Positions 17,344-26,855 of a DNA stretch of 50,989 nt are shown here, piece after piece. The position numbers and the translations under genes were made by a program. The first letter of the stretch is position 1, and each line of letters starts with the position of its first letter. The DNA is from Emticicia fluvialis (GTDB lineage: Bacteria; Bacteroidota; Bacteroidia; Cytophagales; Spirosomataceae), in contig NZ_JANUSD010000024.1 of NCBI RefSeq assembly GCF_024793945.1, positions 1 through 50,989 of the forward strand, written 5' to 3'. The notes below the pieces were generated by a model. It had not been told where the DNA came from, searched no databases, and saw only the letters and a program-made list of their open reading frames with translations.

Positions 17344-18331
17344 ATATTTTCTGAATCATTTCTTCATATTCCTTCTCTGCAATACTATTGGCAGTTATTC
17401 CACCTCCGCTTTTAAAAGTCAGGCTTCCGTCTTTTTTTTGTTCAATGTAACGAATCATCACCCCTGAATCCACTGACTTTCCATCAAAAATACCAAAAAC
17501 CCCTGTGTAGTAGCCCCTTTGGCTACTTTCCTGGTAAGTAAGTTTTTCGGCTGCGCGAATAATTTCAACTGTTTTAGTTTTTGGCGCGCCTGTTATTGAC
17601 CCCGCAGGCAACAAGGCAGCCAGAATTTCACCGGGTTGCTCATGCCATTGGGTGTTTAGCTTTGCGCATATCTGAGAACTTACCTGAAGTAACTCACTCC
17701 GGTTATGGGTTTCTATCTTATCAATGTATCTGAATTGCTCAACCCACACTTTTTCGGCTACCCGGCTCAAATCATTCCTTATCAAATCAACAATTGTGGT
17801 GTGTTCATACAATTCCTTTCGGTCGCTTAACAAAATCTCTCCCGCATTTAATAAGCCTGCGTCGATGGTCCCTTTCATCGGGAAAGAAGCCATCAACCCG
17901 CTTTCGTCAATCTTTACAAATATTTCTGGCGAAAAGCACACAAAATGGTCTTTCCACCAAAGTTTATATTTTGCTTCGCTTCTTTTAAAAACCTCTTCCA
18001 GGCTAATATTCAGGGCAATTGGCGTTTCTGCCGTCAGATTTACCAAAAAACTGTTACCGTGGATAATCTGCTGCCTTACATAGTCGAATCCGGCCTTGTA
18101 TTGAGTAAAATCCATCGGATATTTTTCAAGCACAATGTCTGGCCCTTCTGTACTAATGCTGTGGTCGTTTGTCTTCCCGTTAATCCAGAATTTTATTTCA
18201 TTACTATCAATATTGTCTAGCGGTTCTACCACCCAATTATTACCTGTAAAATCTATCAGGAATAAAAAAGGGATGTTTTCAGATGAAAAAAAATTAATTT
18301 TCGAGATTGCGCTCTGTCTATTGATTTCCAC
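17279..18331 (-). CDS. pabB: Aminodeoxychorismate synthase component I
   Basis: A 350-aa chorismate-binding enzyme. It contains the hallmark stretches FPMKGTID (about 151-158), EHTTIVDLIRNDLSRVAEKVWV, LLPAGSITGAPKTKTVEII and SGGGITANSIAEKEYEEM, all typical of PabB/TrpE. It is short because it lacks the long N-terminal domain of TrpE. The probable reaction is conversion of chorismate plus ammonia (from a glutaminase encoded elsewhere) to 4-amino-4-deoxychorismate. The last ~20 residues (PIVRNHSITKPETPQPC) go beyond the conserved core and are encoded by DNA that also encodes the start of pabC. Confidence 0.92.
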   Translation of the reverse strand: MEINRQSAISKINFFSSENIPFLFLIDFTGNNWVVEPLDNIDSNEIKFWINGKTNDHSISTEGPDIVLEKYPMDFTQYKAGFDYVRQQIIHGNSFLVNLTAETPIALNISLEEVFKRSEAKYKLWWKDHFVCFSPEIFVKIDESGLMASFPMKGTIDAGLLNAGEILLSDRKELYEHTTIVDLIRNDLSRVAEKVWVEQFRYIDKIETHNRSELLQVSSQICAKLNTQWHEQPGEILAALLPAGSITGAPKTKTVEIIRAAEKLTYQESSQRGYYTGVFGIFDGKSVDSGVMIRYIEQKKDGSLTFKSGGGITANSIAEKEYEEMIQKIYVPIVRNHSITKPETPQPCLP

Positions 18332-18371
18332 TTTTAAAAGCGTTTTTTATACATTTAGACGATAATCAGTA

Positions 18372-18404
18372 CAAAAGTACAGATAGTTTTGTTTATTAAT
18401 GCAA
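18372..18404 (-). promoter_or_regulatory. Possible promoter of pabB-pabC
   Basis: Minus-strand TTG, 22 nt, TACTTTTG. The -7 match is exact, the spacing one or two nt longer than usual. The -7 lies inside a small palindrome (GTAC-AAAA-GTAC). Confidence 0.35.
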
Positions 18405-18451
18405 AATTGTCAATTTCGCAATATCATTAACCAAACATCAAAAACCTATCC

Positions 18452-21400
18452 ATGAAAAAAATTCTTCTCAGTTTTTTCATTTTATTCATCAACATTCAAG
18501 CGTTTTCTCAGGTAACTTTTCCTCGCAACGGAGTGTATGATGAGCGTCCGGCTCAGTATGCTTTTAAAAATGCAACCATTGTTGTAGATGCACAAACCGT
18601 ACTTGACAACGCCATGATTTACATCAAAAACGGCATTATCGAGTCGGTTGGCAAAGATTTAAAAATACCAAGCGGAACAGTAGTTTATGACCTGAAAGGT
18701 AAAAGAATTTACCCGGGTCTGATTGACATTTACTCAGACTACGGCATGCCTGAAATTACCCGCCCGCAAGGTGGCCGGGGATTTGGCGGCCCGTCTCAGA
18801 TGGAAAGCAACAAAAAAGGCGCTTATGATTGGAACCAGGCCGTAAAGCCTGAAATTGACGCGGCAAAAGAATTTAAAGCCAACACTGCAAAAGCCGAAGA
18901 ACTGAGAAAAATAGGTTTTAGTGTGGCAGGTGTACATATTGCCGACGGTATTGTGAGAGGAACTGGCGCTTTGGTGTCTTTGGGTAATGGTAAAGAAAAT
19001 GATTTGCTGATAAAAGAAAAAACCTCAGCACATTATTCATTAAACAAGGGTACTTCTACCCAGACCTACCCCGTATCAATGATGGGTTCGGTAGCTTTAC
19101 TTCGCCAGACTTACTACGATGCCGACTGGTATAAAAAAGGCGGGGTTAAAGAAGAAAGAAATCTTTCTCTTGAAGCATTTAATGCGCAGCAAGACCTGCC
19201 TCAAATTTATGAAGCCAATGATAAACTGGGTATTCTGAGAGGTAATAAAATAGGTAAAGAATTTAATATTCAATACATTTTTAAGGGTAACGGAGATGAA
19301 TATCAACGCATTGATGAAATCAAGGCTACCAACAGTTCATTAATATTGCCTTTGAATTTCCCGTCTGCATTTGACGTTGAAGACCCATTTGATGCGGCTC
19401 AGGTGTCGTTAACAGAAATGAAACACTGGGAAATGGCCCCTGCCAACCCTGCCGCAGTAGCTAACGCGGGTATCAGTTTCGCATTTACTACAAATGCTTT
19501 AAGAAGCAAAGCCGAGTTCTGGGCTAATCTGAGAAAAGCCATTGAAAATGGCTTGCCAGAGAGCAAAGCTCTTGAGGCCCTTACCACTACCCCTGCAAAA
19601 TTACTGAAAGTTGATAATCAGCTGGGTAGTCTTAAAAAAGGCATGATGGCCAACTTCATTATAACCTCAGACAACCTGTTCAGTAAAGACAACGTAATTT
19701 ATGAAAACTGGATTCAGGGTAAAAGATATATTATCACTGAAGCAGATGTGACCGATGTAAGAGGTACTTATGATTTATCCGTAGGTGATAAAACAGGCCT
19801 GAAACTAAACATTACCGGTAAAATAGATAAACCTGAATATCAGATTATAGTAAGCGACAGCATTAAGCTGGCTACTAAAGTTACGCGCTTCTCTGACCTC
19901 TTTACTATTACAACCAAGCTGGACAAAAAAGATGCCGGCGATACCCGCTTAAGTGGCTATTATGATGGCAAAAACCTGAAAGGCGATGCCGTGCTGCCAG
20001 ATGGCAAACAAGTAAAATGGGCTGCCTTGTTTAAAGAAACCAGCAAAGAAACTACAAAGAAAGACAGCACAAAAGCCAAGACACCTGTTTTGGGTAAAGT
20101 GTTGTTTCCGTTCACGGCTTATGGCAGTGAAACCAAGCCTCAGCAAGAAACCATGCTGATAAAAAATGCAACGGTTTGGACCAATGAAAAAGAAGGAATT
20201 GTACAAAATACAGATGTATTGCTACAAAATGGCAAAATTGCCAAGATAGGTAAAAACTTATCAGCCCCGGCAGGTGCCAAAACTATAGACGGTACAGGCA
20301 AGCACCTTACCAACGGAATCTTTGACGAGCACTCGCACATTGCCTTGTTCTCAATCAATGAGGTACAAACGGTATCGGCAGAGGTACGTCAGGAAGACGC
20401 ATTAAACTCTGAAGACGTAAACATTTACCGCCAACTGGCAGGTGGCGTTACGTCATCTCAATTACTGCATGGTTCGGCCGACTGTATCGGTGGTCAATCG
20501 GCATTGATTAAATTGAAATGGGGCGAAAACCCTGATAATCTTTTAATTAAGGGTGCCGATGGTTTTATCAAATTTGCATTGGGCGAAAACGTAAAACAAG
20601 GCAACAGTGCACAGGCAACGAGCCGTTTCCCGGCTACACGTATGGGTGTTGAACAAGTGTATATGGATGCTTTCCAGAGAGCGCAGGAATACGAAAGAGC
20701 CTGGAAAAATTACACAGTGCTGGCCAATAAAACCGGTGTAACCCCTCCTAAAAGAGACCTTGAGCTTGATGCATTGGTAGAAATCCTGAACAACAAACGC
20801 TTCATTACCTGCCACTCTTATGTGCAGTCAGAGATTAACATGATGATGAAAGTGGCCGAGTATTTCAATTTCAGAATGAATACCTTCACTCATATTCTTG
20901 AAGGATACAAAGTTGCCGACAAAATGAAAACCCACGGCGTGGCGGCTTCAACTTTTGCTGACTGGTGGGCTTATAAAATGGAAGTAAAAGAGGCTATTCC
21001 TTACAACGCAGCTATTATGACCAAAATGGGAGTTTTAACCGCCATTAACTCTGATGACGCCGAGATGGCCCGCAGACTGAATCAGGAAGCTGCCAAAACT
21101 GTATTGTATGGTGGTATTTCGGAAGAAGAAGCCTGGAAAATGGTAACATTGAACCCGGCAAAAATGCTACACCTTGATAACCGCTTGGGAAGTATAAAAA
21201 CGGGTAAAGATGCAGACGTAGTACTCTGGAACAACAATCCGCTTTCTATATATGCGCGCCCTGAAAAAACTATCATTGACGGCGCCGTTTATTTTGATGT
21301 AGAAAAAGATGAGCAAATGCGTCAGTCAGTAGCGAAAGAACGTAACCGTTTAATGTTGAAAATGTTAGCTGAAAAATCGACAGGTGCACCCATGCAAAGA

Positions 21401-21523
21401 CCTGCGCCAAGACGCAACCTTGAAGTACATTGCGATACTATCATGGAAATGGGCGTAACCGAAAACCGTACCGATGAACACGACCACGAAGCCGAAGCAA
21501 GATTTTTCAACAACAAAGACTGA
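18452..21523 (+). CDS. Exported tandem amidohydrolase-fold protein
   Basis: 1023 aa, signal peptide (MKKILLSFFILFINIQAFSQ) and two amidohydrolase-like modules. Module 1 (about 30-430) has the composite sandwich and YPGLID edge strand but no His-x-His: the position reads IYSDYG. Module 2 (about 560-990) has a complete metal ligand set: His627-Ser-His629, His788 (TCHSY), His814 (FTHILEG) and Asp868 (NSDDAEM). Both modules end with the usual NPAKMLHLDNRLGSIKTGKDADVV-type strand. Resembles exported imidazolonepropionase/dipeptidase-like amidohydrolases. Only module 2 should be active; substrate unknown. Gly-rich and His/Asp/Glu-rich C-terminus (DEHDHEAEA). In operon with the next gene (41 nt). 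Confidence 0.88.
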   Translation: MKKILLSFFILFINIQAFSQVTFPRNGVYDERPAQYAFKNATIVVDAQTVLDNAMIYIKNGIIESVGKDLKIPSGTVVYDLKGKRIYPGLIDIYSDYGMPEITRPQGGRGFGGPSQMESNKKGAYDWNQAVKPEIDAAKEFKANTAKAEELRKIGFSVAGVHIADGIVRGTGALVSLGNGKENDLLIKEKTSAHYSLNKGTSTQTYPVSMMGSVALLRQTYYDADWYKKGGVKEERNLSLEAFNAQQDLPQIYEANDKLGILRGNKIGKEFNIQYIFKGNGDEYQRIDEIKATNSSLILPLNFPSAFDVEDPFDAAQVSLTEMKHWEMAPANPAAVANAGISFAFTTNALRSKAEFWANLRKAIENGLPESKALEALTTTPAKLLKVDNQLGSLKKGMMANFIITSDNLFSKDNVIYENWIQGKRYIITEADVTDVRGTYDLSVGDKTGLKLNITGKIDKPEYQIIVSDSIKLATKVTRFSDLFTITTKLDKKDAGDTRLSGYYDGKNLKGDAVLPDGKQVKWAALFKETSKETTKKDSTKAKTPVLGKVLFPFTAYGSETKPQQETMLIKNATVWTNEKEGIVQNTDVLLQNGKIAKIGKNLSAPAGAKTIDGTGKHLTNGIFDEHSHIALFSINEVQTVSAEVRQEDALNSEDVNIYRQLAGGVTSSQLLHGSADCIGGQSALIKLKWGENPDNLLIKGADGFIKFALGENVKQGNSAQATSRFPATRMGVEQVYMDAFQRAQEYERAWKNYTVLANKTGVTPPKRDLELDALVEILNNKRFITCHSYVQSEINMMMKVAEYFNFRMNTFTHILEGYKVADKMKTHGVAASTFADWWAYKMEVKEAIPYNAAIMTKMGVLTAINSDDAEMARRLNQEAAKTVLYGGISEEEAWKMVTLNPAKMLHLDNRLGSIKTGKDADVVLWNNNPLSIYARPEKTIIDGAVYFDVEKDEQMRQSVAKERNRLMLKMLAEKSTGAPMQRPAPRRNLEVHCDTIMEMGVTENRTDEHDHEAEARFFNNKD

Positions 21524-21564
21524 TACATTAATTAATAGCGTTCCATTAAAATAAGATTTTCAAA

Positions 21565-22869
21565 ATGAAAAAATATATAATAGTAATTGGTTTATCATTG
21601 CTTGGGTTGTGCAGCAAAGCGCAGAATCAGGCGCCTGCTTCACCACAAACCAAGCCGATTGCACTGGTGGGCGGAACCATTCACGTGGGCGACGGCAGAA
21701 TTATCCAGAATGGCACCGTGGTGTTCGACAAAGGTATTATTACCGCCATTGGTGATGCCTCTACCAACTTCAATAAAAACACCACTGAGGTAATTAATGT
21801 AAGCGGCAAAGCCGTTTACCCGGGCATTATCGCTCCGTCGGCATTAGCGGGTCTTGTTGAAATCGCCTCGGTAAGAGCCACACTTGATCAACGCGAAACA
21901 GGTGATTTAAACCCACACGTTAGAGCTTTGATTGCTCATAATACTGATTCAGAGGTAATACCAACTTTCAGAGGGAATGGTATCTTAATCGGGCAAAGCA
22001 CACCTGAAGGTGGCATTGTTTCAGGCACATCGGCCATTATGGAATATGACGGATGGAACTGGGAAGATGCAGCCTTGAAAAAGGATGACGGTATCTGGCT
22101 AAACTACCCCGCCCTGGTAACGCGTCAGTTCAGCTTTGAAGAAATGAAGTTTGCTATCAAGAAAAACGACAAATACATTCAGCAAAAAGCTGAATTGGAG
22201 CAACTTTTCTCTGAAGCCCTGGCTTATTCTGAAATCAGTAATCCAAATCCAAAAAATGCGCCGCTTGAAGCCATGAAAGGATTATACGATGGCTCGAAGC
22301 AATTGTTTATCCGGGTTGAATACGGAAAAGAAATTGTTGAGGCAGTAAAACTGGCTCAGAAATACAAAATCAGAAAAATTGTAATAGTTGGCGGAGAAGA
22401 GGCGGAATTGGCAATTGATTTTCTGAAAGAAAACAATATACCTGTAATTGTAAACGGTACTCACCGCTTACCTAATACGGTTGATGAGGATGTATGGAAT
22501 CCATATAAATTACCAGGCACATTAATGAAGGGCGGCGTAACGGTAGGTATGTACTATACACCAGAATTCTGGCGAACCAGAAATCTGCCTTTTGCAGCCG
22601 GGACTGCTGCTGCTTATGGTATGTCGCCGGAAGATGCCCTGAAAATGATAACACTTAATAATGCTAAAATTCTGGGAATCGATAAACAGGTCGGTTCGTT
22701 GGAAGTTGGTAAACACGCTACCATTGTGGTATCGGCCGGAGATATTCTGGATATGCGCACCAGCAAAGTAGAGCAGGCATTTATAAGAGGTAAAAAGATT
22801 GACCTTGACGACAAACAAAAAAGATTATATAAGAAATACGTAGGCAAATACGGTATTTCTGAGAAATAA
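21565..22869 (+). CDS. Exported amidohydrolase-fold protein lacking the usual metal ligands
   Basis: 434 aa, signal peptide (MKKYIIVIGLSLLGLCSKAQ). It has the fold's outer sandwich and the characteristic late motif (NNAKILGIDKQVGSLEVGKHA), but where the catalytic His-x-His should follow YPGIIA the sequence reads PSALAG. Later expected metal histidines and aspartate are not obvious either. It most resembles the first, ligand-free module of the upstream 1023-aa protein. Likely a structural or binding partner of that enzyme rather than a hydrolase by itself. Ends the operon; a terminator follows at 22887. Confidence 0.85.
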   Translation: MKKYIIVIGLSLLGLCSKAQNQAPASPQTKPIALVGGTIHVGDGRIIQNGTVVFDKGIITAIGDASTNFNKNTTEVINVSGKAVYPGIIAPSALAGLVEIASVRATLDQRETGDLNPHVRALIAHNTDSEVIPTFRGNGILIGQSTPEGGIVSGTSAIMEYDGWNWEDAALKKDDGIWLNYPALVTRQFSFEEMKFAIKKNDKYIQQKAELEQLFSEALAYSEISNPNPKNAPLEAMKGLYDGSKQLFIRVEYGKEIVEAVKLAQKYKIRKIVIVGGEEAELAIDFLKENNIPVIVNGTHRLPNTVDEDVWNPYKLPGTLMKGGVTVGMYYTPEFWRTRNLPFAAGTAAAYGMSPEDALKMITLNNAKILGIDKQVGSLEVGKHATIVVSAGDILDMRTSKVEQAFIRGKKIDLDDKQKRLYKKYVGKYGISEK

Positions 22870-22886
22870 TTCTGGTAAAATTTACG

Positions 22887-22920
22887 AAAAGGGTTGCGAA
22901 GAAATTTGCAATCCTTTTTT
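22887..22920 (+). terminator. Terminator of amidohydrolase operon
   Basis: An 11-bp stem with one G-T pair (AAAAGGGTTGC with GCAATCCTTTT, 10-nt loop) runs into six T, 17 nt past the stop codon. Confidence 0.75.
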
Positions 22921-22994
22921 GTTTTCAGCAGGTAAATGATAACTTTGATACAATCTATTTAACCTATAATTTTTCTTTATCCTGCTATTAACCT

Positions 22995-24305
22995 ATGAAA
23001 CTTCTATTTAAATCTGTAATTGCCTTGGCTGTAAGCCTATTGTTATTTAACGCTTGCACGCCGGGTGATAAACAAAATGCGTTTAATCCTAAATTTAAAC
23101 TTATTTCTGCAGAAAAAATCACTTTCAATTCTTTTGTAGATTGCAACATGGCCGAAGCCTGGGTGGGTGACACTTTCAGGATATTCCCTGGCAAATATGG
23201 TGAAGACCCGCTTTGGGGTGATGCCCGTGACCTGAAATATGCCGACGGCAAAAATGCCGATGAGGCATTTAAAAGCAAGGCTGATAATTTTCACCAACCC
23301 ATAATGCCTGTCAATGCTCCAATCGGGCAAGAAGGCCTGCATGGGGCAGTATGGTTTGAGACCGTTTATCAATCACCGAAAGATGCCAGCGGTAAGACGC
23401 TGTATGCCGTGTATCATAACGAAAACTATCCTCAAACCTTGCCTTATGACGAAAAAACAGGACAGGGATACAAAAATGATAAAAAATGGCCTCAGGGTCT
23501 TACTGGCGAGACCAGTCCGGCTGCCGTTTGCCGGATAGGCATTATGAAGTCGGTTGACGGAGGAAAAAGCTGGAACAACAAAGGCATTTTTATTGAAGAC
23601 CTCAACCCTCGCATGATTATGAAGCCTCATAACAGGTCAAATACATTTGCGGGTGGTGTAGGAGACCCTTCAGCCGTTGCCAGTGGCGACTACCTGTATT
23701 TATTTTATGGCGAATACGGCTACCCGGGTGTATACAACGAAACCAGCTACGACCCAAAAACTGAATGGGCAGGGCAATGTATCAGCGTAGCCCGCATTGC
23801 AATTGCCGATTTAGATAGCCCGGTTGGAAAAGCAAAAAGATGGGATGGGCAAGGCTTTAACGCCCCACATAATGGCGTTGGCAAACCGGTGGCCGCTTTA
23901 CAAATACCAATGGCTCAGGGCGGGGGGCCGGCGTCAGCACCATCAACAGGCTTTCATTGGGGGCCATCTGTCAGCTGGAATACCTACCTTAATTGCTGGG
24001 TAATGATGATGGCAAAAACAGAAGAAAAATCATGGAAAGGCGATAAAGTGTATATTTCATTCAATAAGAATCCAGATTTGGGCAGTGCCTTAAATTCACA
24101 GGAATGGACAAAACCACAGCTGGTTTTCGAAAAACCAGGGTATATTTTATGGTATCCGTCATTACAGCCATTAAATACACCTGAGGATATTGAAGCACGT
24201 AATACCTGTCTGAAGCTGGGCAAAAAAGCACGCTTTTTTGTAAAACGCATCAAACCCGGAGACGACTCCTACGCATCAGAACATTTGATTGAGTTTGAAA
24301 AATAA
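22995..24305 (+). CDS. Lipoprotein with beta-propeller glycosidase-like fold
   Basis: 436 aa with a lipoprotein signal (ALAVSLLLFNACTPG; lipid-bearing cysteine about residue 21). One clear Asp-box, SVDGGKSWNNKG (about 188-199), and a motif GGVGDPSAVASGDYLYLFY as in five-bladed propellers of the GH43/DUF4185/sialidase-like groups. Other blades are suggested by WGPSVSWNTYLNCWVMM and PSLQPLNTPED. Acidic residues that could be catalytic are present, but I cannot assign a family or substrate with confidence. It stands alone between a terminator and a convergent gene. Confidence 0.75.
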   Translation: MKLLFKSVIALAVSLLLFNACTPGDKQNAFNPKFKLISAEKITFNSFVDCNMAEAWVGDTFRIFPGKYGEDPLWGDARDLKYADGKNADEAFKSKADNFHQPIMPVNAPIGQEGLHGAVWFETVYQSPKDASGKTLYAVYHNENYPQTLPYDEKTGQGYKNDKKWPQGLTGETSPAAVCRIGIMKSVDGGKSWNNKGIFIEDLNPRMIMKPHNRSNTFAGGVGDPSAVASGDYLYLFYGEYGYPGVYNETSYDPKTEWAGQCISVARIAIADLDSPVGKAKRWDGQGFNAPHNGVGKPVAALQIPMAQGGGPASAPSTGFHWGPSVSWNTYLNCWVMMMAKTEEKSWKGDKVYISFNKNPDLGSALNSQEWTKPQLVFEKPGYILWYPSLQPLNTPEDIEARNTCLKLGKKARFFVKRIKPGDDSYASEHLIEFEK

Positions 24306-24375
24306 TGCGACGGTATCACAGATTTCAATGGATACTTTATGTATAGGCTTAAATATTGAACTTCGTGATACCCGG

Positions 24376-24702
24376 CTATTTCTTAAATACCACCCAAACA
24401 GCCAGGAATATAAGACCGAAACCAACCAGATAATTCCACTTTAAGGGTTCTTTTAAATAAAGAACCACAAAAACCACAAAAACACAAAGGGTGATGGCCT
24501 CCTGAATTGTCTTTAACTGAAAGGCATTAAACTGCCCATAACCTAATCTGTTGGCTGGCACCATAAACAGATACTCAAAAAAGGCTATGCCCCAGCTAAT
24601 AGCAATGGCTTTCCAGATGGGCATATTCGGTGTTTTTAAATGACCATACCAGGCAAATGTCATAAAGGTATTTGATACGATAAGCAACAAAATTGTACGC
24701 AT
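24376..24702 (-). CDS. DUF486 family small membrane protein (DMT-like)
   Basis: A 108-aa protein with four hydrophobic spans (about 3-17, 28-47, 64-83, 89-106), all of it membrane-embedded, with the conserved SNTFMTFAWYGHLK and FFEYLFMVPANRLGYG stretches of the DUF486 family. The fold is half of a drug/metabolite transporter and it probably works as a dimer. Transport substrate unknown. Convergent with the preceding lipoprotein gene. Confidence 0.88.
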   Translation of the reverse strand: MRTILLLIVSNTFMTFAWYGHLKTPNMPIWKAIAISWGIAFFEYLFMVPANRLGYGQFNAFQLKTIQEAITLCVFVVFVVLYLKEPLKWNYLVGFGLIFLAVWVVFKK

Positions 24703-24719
24703 GATAAAAATTTAGTTCG

Positions 24720-24748
24720 TTTGTGATTTATAATTATTATTAATTTTG
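24720..24748 (+). promoter_or_regulatory. Possible promoter of prephenate dehydrogenase gene
   Basis: TTTG, 17 nt, TAATTTTG: exact -7 and -33 boxes with a spacer slightly shorter than usual. It would give a leader of about 155 nt before the ATG at 24913, in which I see no riboswitch-like structure. Confidence 0.4.
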
Positions 24749-24912
24749 CAGTGGGCAAAATCAATAGATTTTATCTGGTAAAGGCAGCAAAAATATTGCT
24801 AAAACCCAACAAAACTTTAAAAGTTAAAGCAATTAGGCAAATTTTAATTTTAGAGCGTTCAAAAAGCCTTGCCAGCTTTACGTTTAATTAAAAAAGTGTA
24901 AACAGAAAATAA

Positions 24913-26169
24913 ATGAAAATAGGGATAATTGGTCTGGGAGATATGGGGAAAATGTTTGGCCGGATTTGGGCCAAAGCTGGTTTTCAGGTGTACGGGTGCG
25001 ACCTCCCACAAAACATTGAAGCACTAAAAGCAGAACTGGAGCCTGATGGAATTGAGGTGCTAAAAGACGGAACGGCGGTATCAAGATTATGTGATTTTAT
25101 TTTATATTCTGTTGAAGCCGAAAACATCGAAAAAGTGGTGGCGCAGTGCGGTGCAGCTACAAAATTTGGCGCCATTGTGGCCGGCCAAACGTCAGTAAAA
25201 ACACCTGAAATTGCATCTTTTGAAAAACACTTACCCAAAGATACCCAGATAGTTACCTGCCATGCCTTATATGGCCCGAGTGTTAATCCGGAAAACCAGA
25301 CACTGGTAGTGATTAACCACAGGGCAAGTAAACAGGCTTTTGATGAATCTTTGCATATTTTTAATAAAATTGGATCGATAATTCATGAACTGGCCGATTA
25401 CCATGAACATGACAAAATGATGGCCGATATCCAGGCCATTACCCATGTTGGCTTTGAAAGCATAGGCACTGCCTGTATGCACAGGAGGGTGTATCCGTGG
25501 GAGAACCCGCTGCATCCTAACGGGCTTGACAACGTCAAATTTCTGATGACACTCCGTATTTACAGCTATAAGTTTCATGTGTATTCGGGTCTGGCAATGT
25601 TGAATCCTTATGCCAAAAAAGACGTGCGCAAATATGCCAGTTGCGAAATGGATTTGTTTGAAATGATGATTGAGGAAGACGAGAAGAAATTCCGTAAACG
25701 GATTTATGCTGCCCGCGATCATGTTTTTAAAGACAAAGACGAAACACTGATGCTGGACGACAAAATCATGAGCGAATTTAGCCTGAGCCAGGATACCGGC
25801 CACAAACCGAATTCGCACCTGAGTTTGCTGGCAATGGTAGATACCTGGCATAAACTGGGTACAAACCCATACAAGAATCTGGTATGCCAGACCCCCCCAT
25901 TCAAGCTGCGGGTTGGCATGGCCGAATACCTCTTTATGAATGAAGATCTACTGGAAGAAACCATAAAAACTGCTTTGTTTGATAAGAGCATCAGAGGAGA
26001 AGACCTGGCGTTTCATACAGCCGTGCATGAATGGGCCAATATAGTGGAAATGGGCGATAAAGAAAGTTACAAAAAACACTTTGAAGCCACAAAAGAGTAT
26101 CTTGCACCAAGACTGGAAGAAGGCAGATATAAAAGTGGTTTACTTATCAACAAACTGCGAAGCATTTAA
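24913..26169 (+). CDS. Prephenate dehydrogenase, resembling the fungal Tyr1 type
   Basis: 418 aa. NAD(P)-binding motif GLGDMGKMFGRIW at residues 7-19, then QTSVKTPEIASFE, HALYGPSVNPENQTLVVIN and HEHDKMMADIQAITHVGF, the pattern of TyrA enzymes that turn prephenate into 4-hydroxyphenylpyruvate for tyrosine synthesis. The length, the HALYGPSV motif and the long C-terminal helical domain with MHRRVYPWENP remind me more of yeast Tyr1 than of the usual 280-370 aa bacterial TyrA, and no ACT domain is seen. The assignment to tyrosine synthesis is strong at superfamily level; the fungal-type affiliation is from memory. Followed by an acetyltransferase gene after 14 nt. Confidence 0.8.
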   Translation: MKIGIIGLGDMGKMFGRIWAKAGFQVYGCDLPQNIEALKAELEPDGIEVLKDGTAVSRLCDFILYSVEAENIEKVVAQCGAATKFGAIVAGQTSVKTPEIASFEKHLPKDTQIVTCHALYGPSVNPENQTLVVINHRASKQAFDESLHIFNKIGSIIHELADYHEHDKMMADIQAITHVGFESIGTACMHRRVYPWENPLHPNGLDNVKFLMTLRIYSYKFHVYSGLAMLNPYAKKDVRKYASCEMDLFEMMIEEDEKKFRKRIYAARDHVFKDKDETLMLDDKIMSEFSLSQDTGHKPNSHLSLLAMVDTWHKLGTNPYKNLVCQTPPFKLRVGMAEYLFMNEDLLEETIKTALFDKSIRGEDLAFHTAVHEWANIVEMGDKESYKKHFEATKEYLAPRLEEGRYKSGLLINKLRSI

Positions 26170-26183
26170 AAAGACACCTTGCA

Positions 26184-26750
26184 ATGGTAAAAACCGATTT
26201 ATCAAAATATAACAACGATTGGTATAAAAATTCTGATTTTACCAGAGGTTTCCTGACCACATTATTGTGGTTCATCTGTAACCGTATTTTCATTAATTCT
26301 TATCTGCCATTACCTGTTTTTATAAAAATAAGGATTCTGAGAGCTTTTGGAGCCAAACTGGGCAAAGGCATTACCATTAAACCAATGGTTAACATTAAAG
26401 CACCCTGGAACCTGGAAATTGGAGATTACGTATGGATTGGCGAAAATGTATGGATTGATAACTTAGCTAAAGTAAAAATCGGAAATAATGTCTGCCTTTC
26501 GCAAGGCGCATTACTGCTTTCCGGTAATCATAATTACAAAAAAGAAACCTTTGACCTGATTATTAAAGATATCATTCTCGAAGACGGTGTCTGGATTGGC
26601 GCCAGAGCTGTAGTTTGCGCGGGTGTTAGGTGTGCGTCTCATTCGGTTTTAGCTGTTAATTCTGTAGCTAACCGAAATCTGGAAGCCTATGGTATATACC
26701 AGGGTAATCCGGCTGTTCTTGTTCGTCAGAGAACTGCAGCCACAGAATAA
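26184..26750 (+). CDS. WcaF-like acetyltransferase (left-handed beta-helix)
   Basis: 188 aa with hexapeptide repeats from about residue 60 (LGKGITIKPMVNIKAPWNLEIGDYVWIGENVWIDNLAKVKIGNNVCLSQGALLLSG in shorter repeats), the loop SGNHNYKKETFDL with the likely catalytic His, and a C-terminal GNPAVLVRQR. Similar to WcaF/colanic-acid-type O-acetyltransferases that decorate surface sugars. The next gene makes the lipid-linked sugar for surface polymers, which fits. Spaced 14 nt after the prephenate dehydrogenase gene, so probably co-transcribed with it. Confidence 0.88.
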   Translation: MVKTDLSKYNNDWYKNSDFTRGFLTTLLWFICNRIFINSYLPLPVFIKIRILRAFGAKLGKGITIKPMVNIKAPWNLEIGDYVWIGENVWIDNLAKVKIGNNVCLSQGALLLSGNHNYKKETFDLIIKDIILEDGVWIGARAVVCAGVRCASHSVLAVNSVANRNLEAYGIYQGNPAVLVRQRTAATE

Positions 26751-26855
26751 AATTATTGAAAAAGAAATAAACATTTTTCTTTTTACCCAAAAAAAAGTGT
26801 TTATTTTGTAATTAAAGATGCCTCTGAAGTATTTTTTAATCTTAAAAAATATATA

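Noticed and set aside
24312..24372. 8-bp inverted repeat GGTATCAC/GTGATACC between two convergent genes
   Set aside because: The 45-nt gap and lack of a T-run make it a poor terminator or operator.
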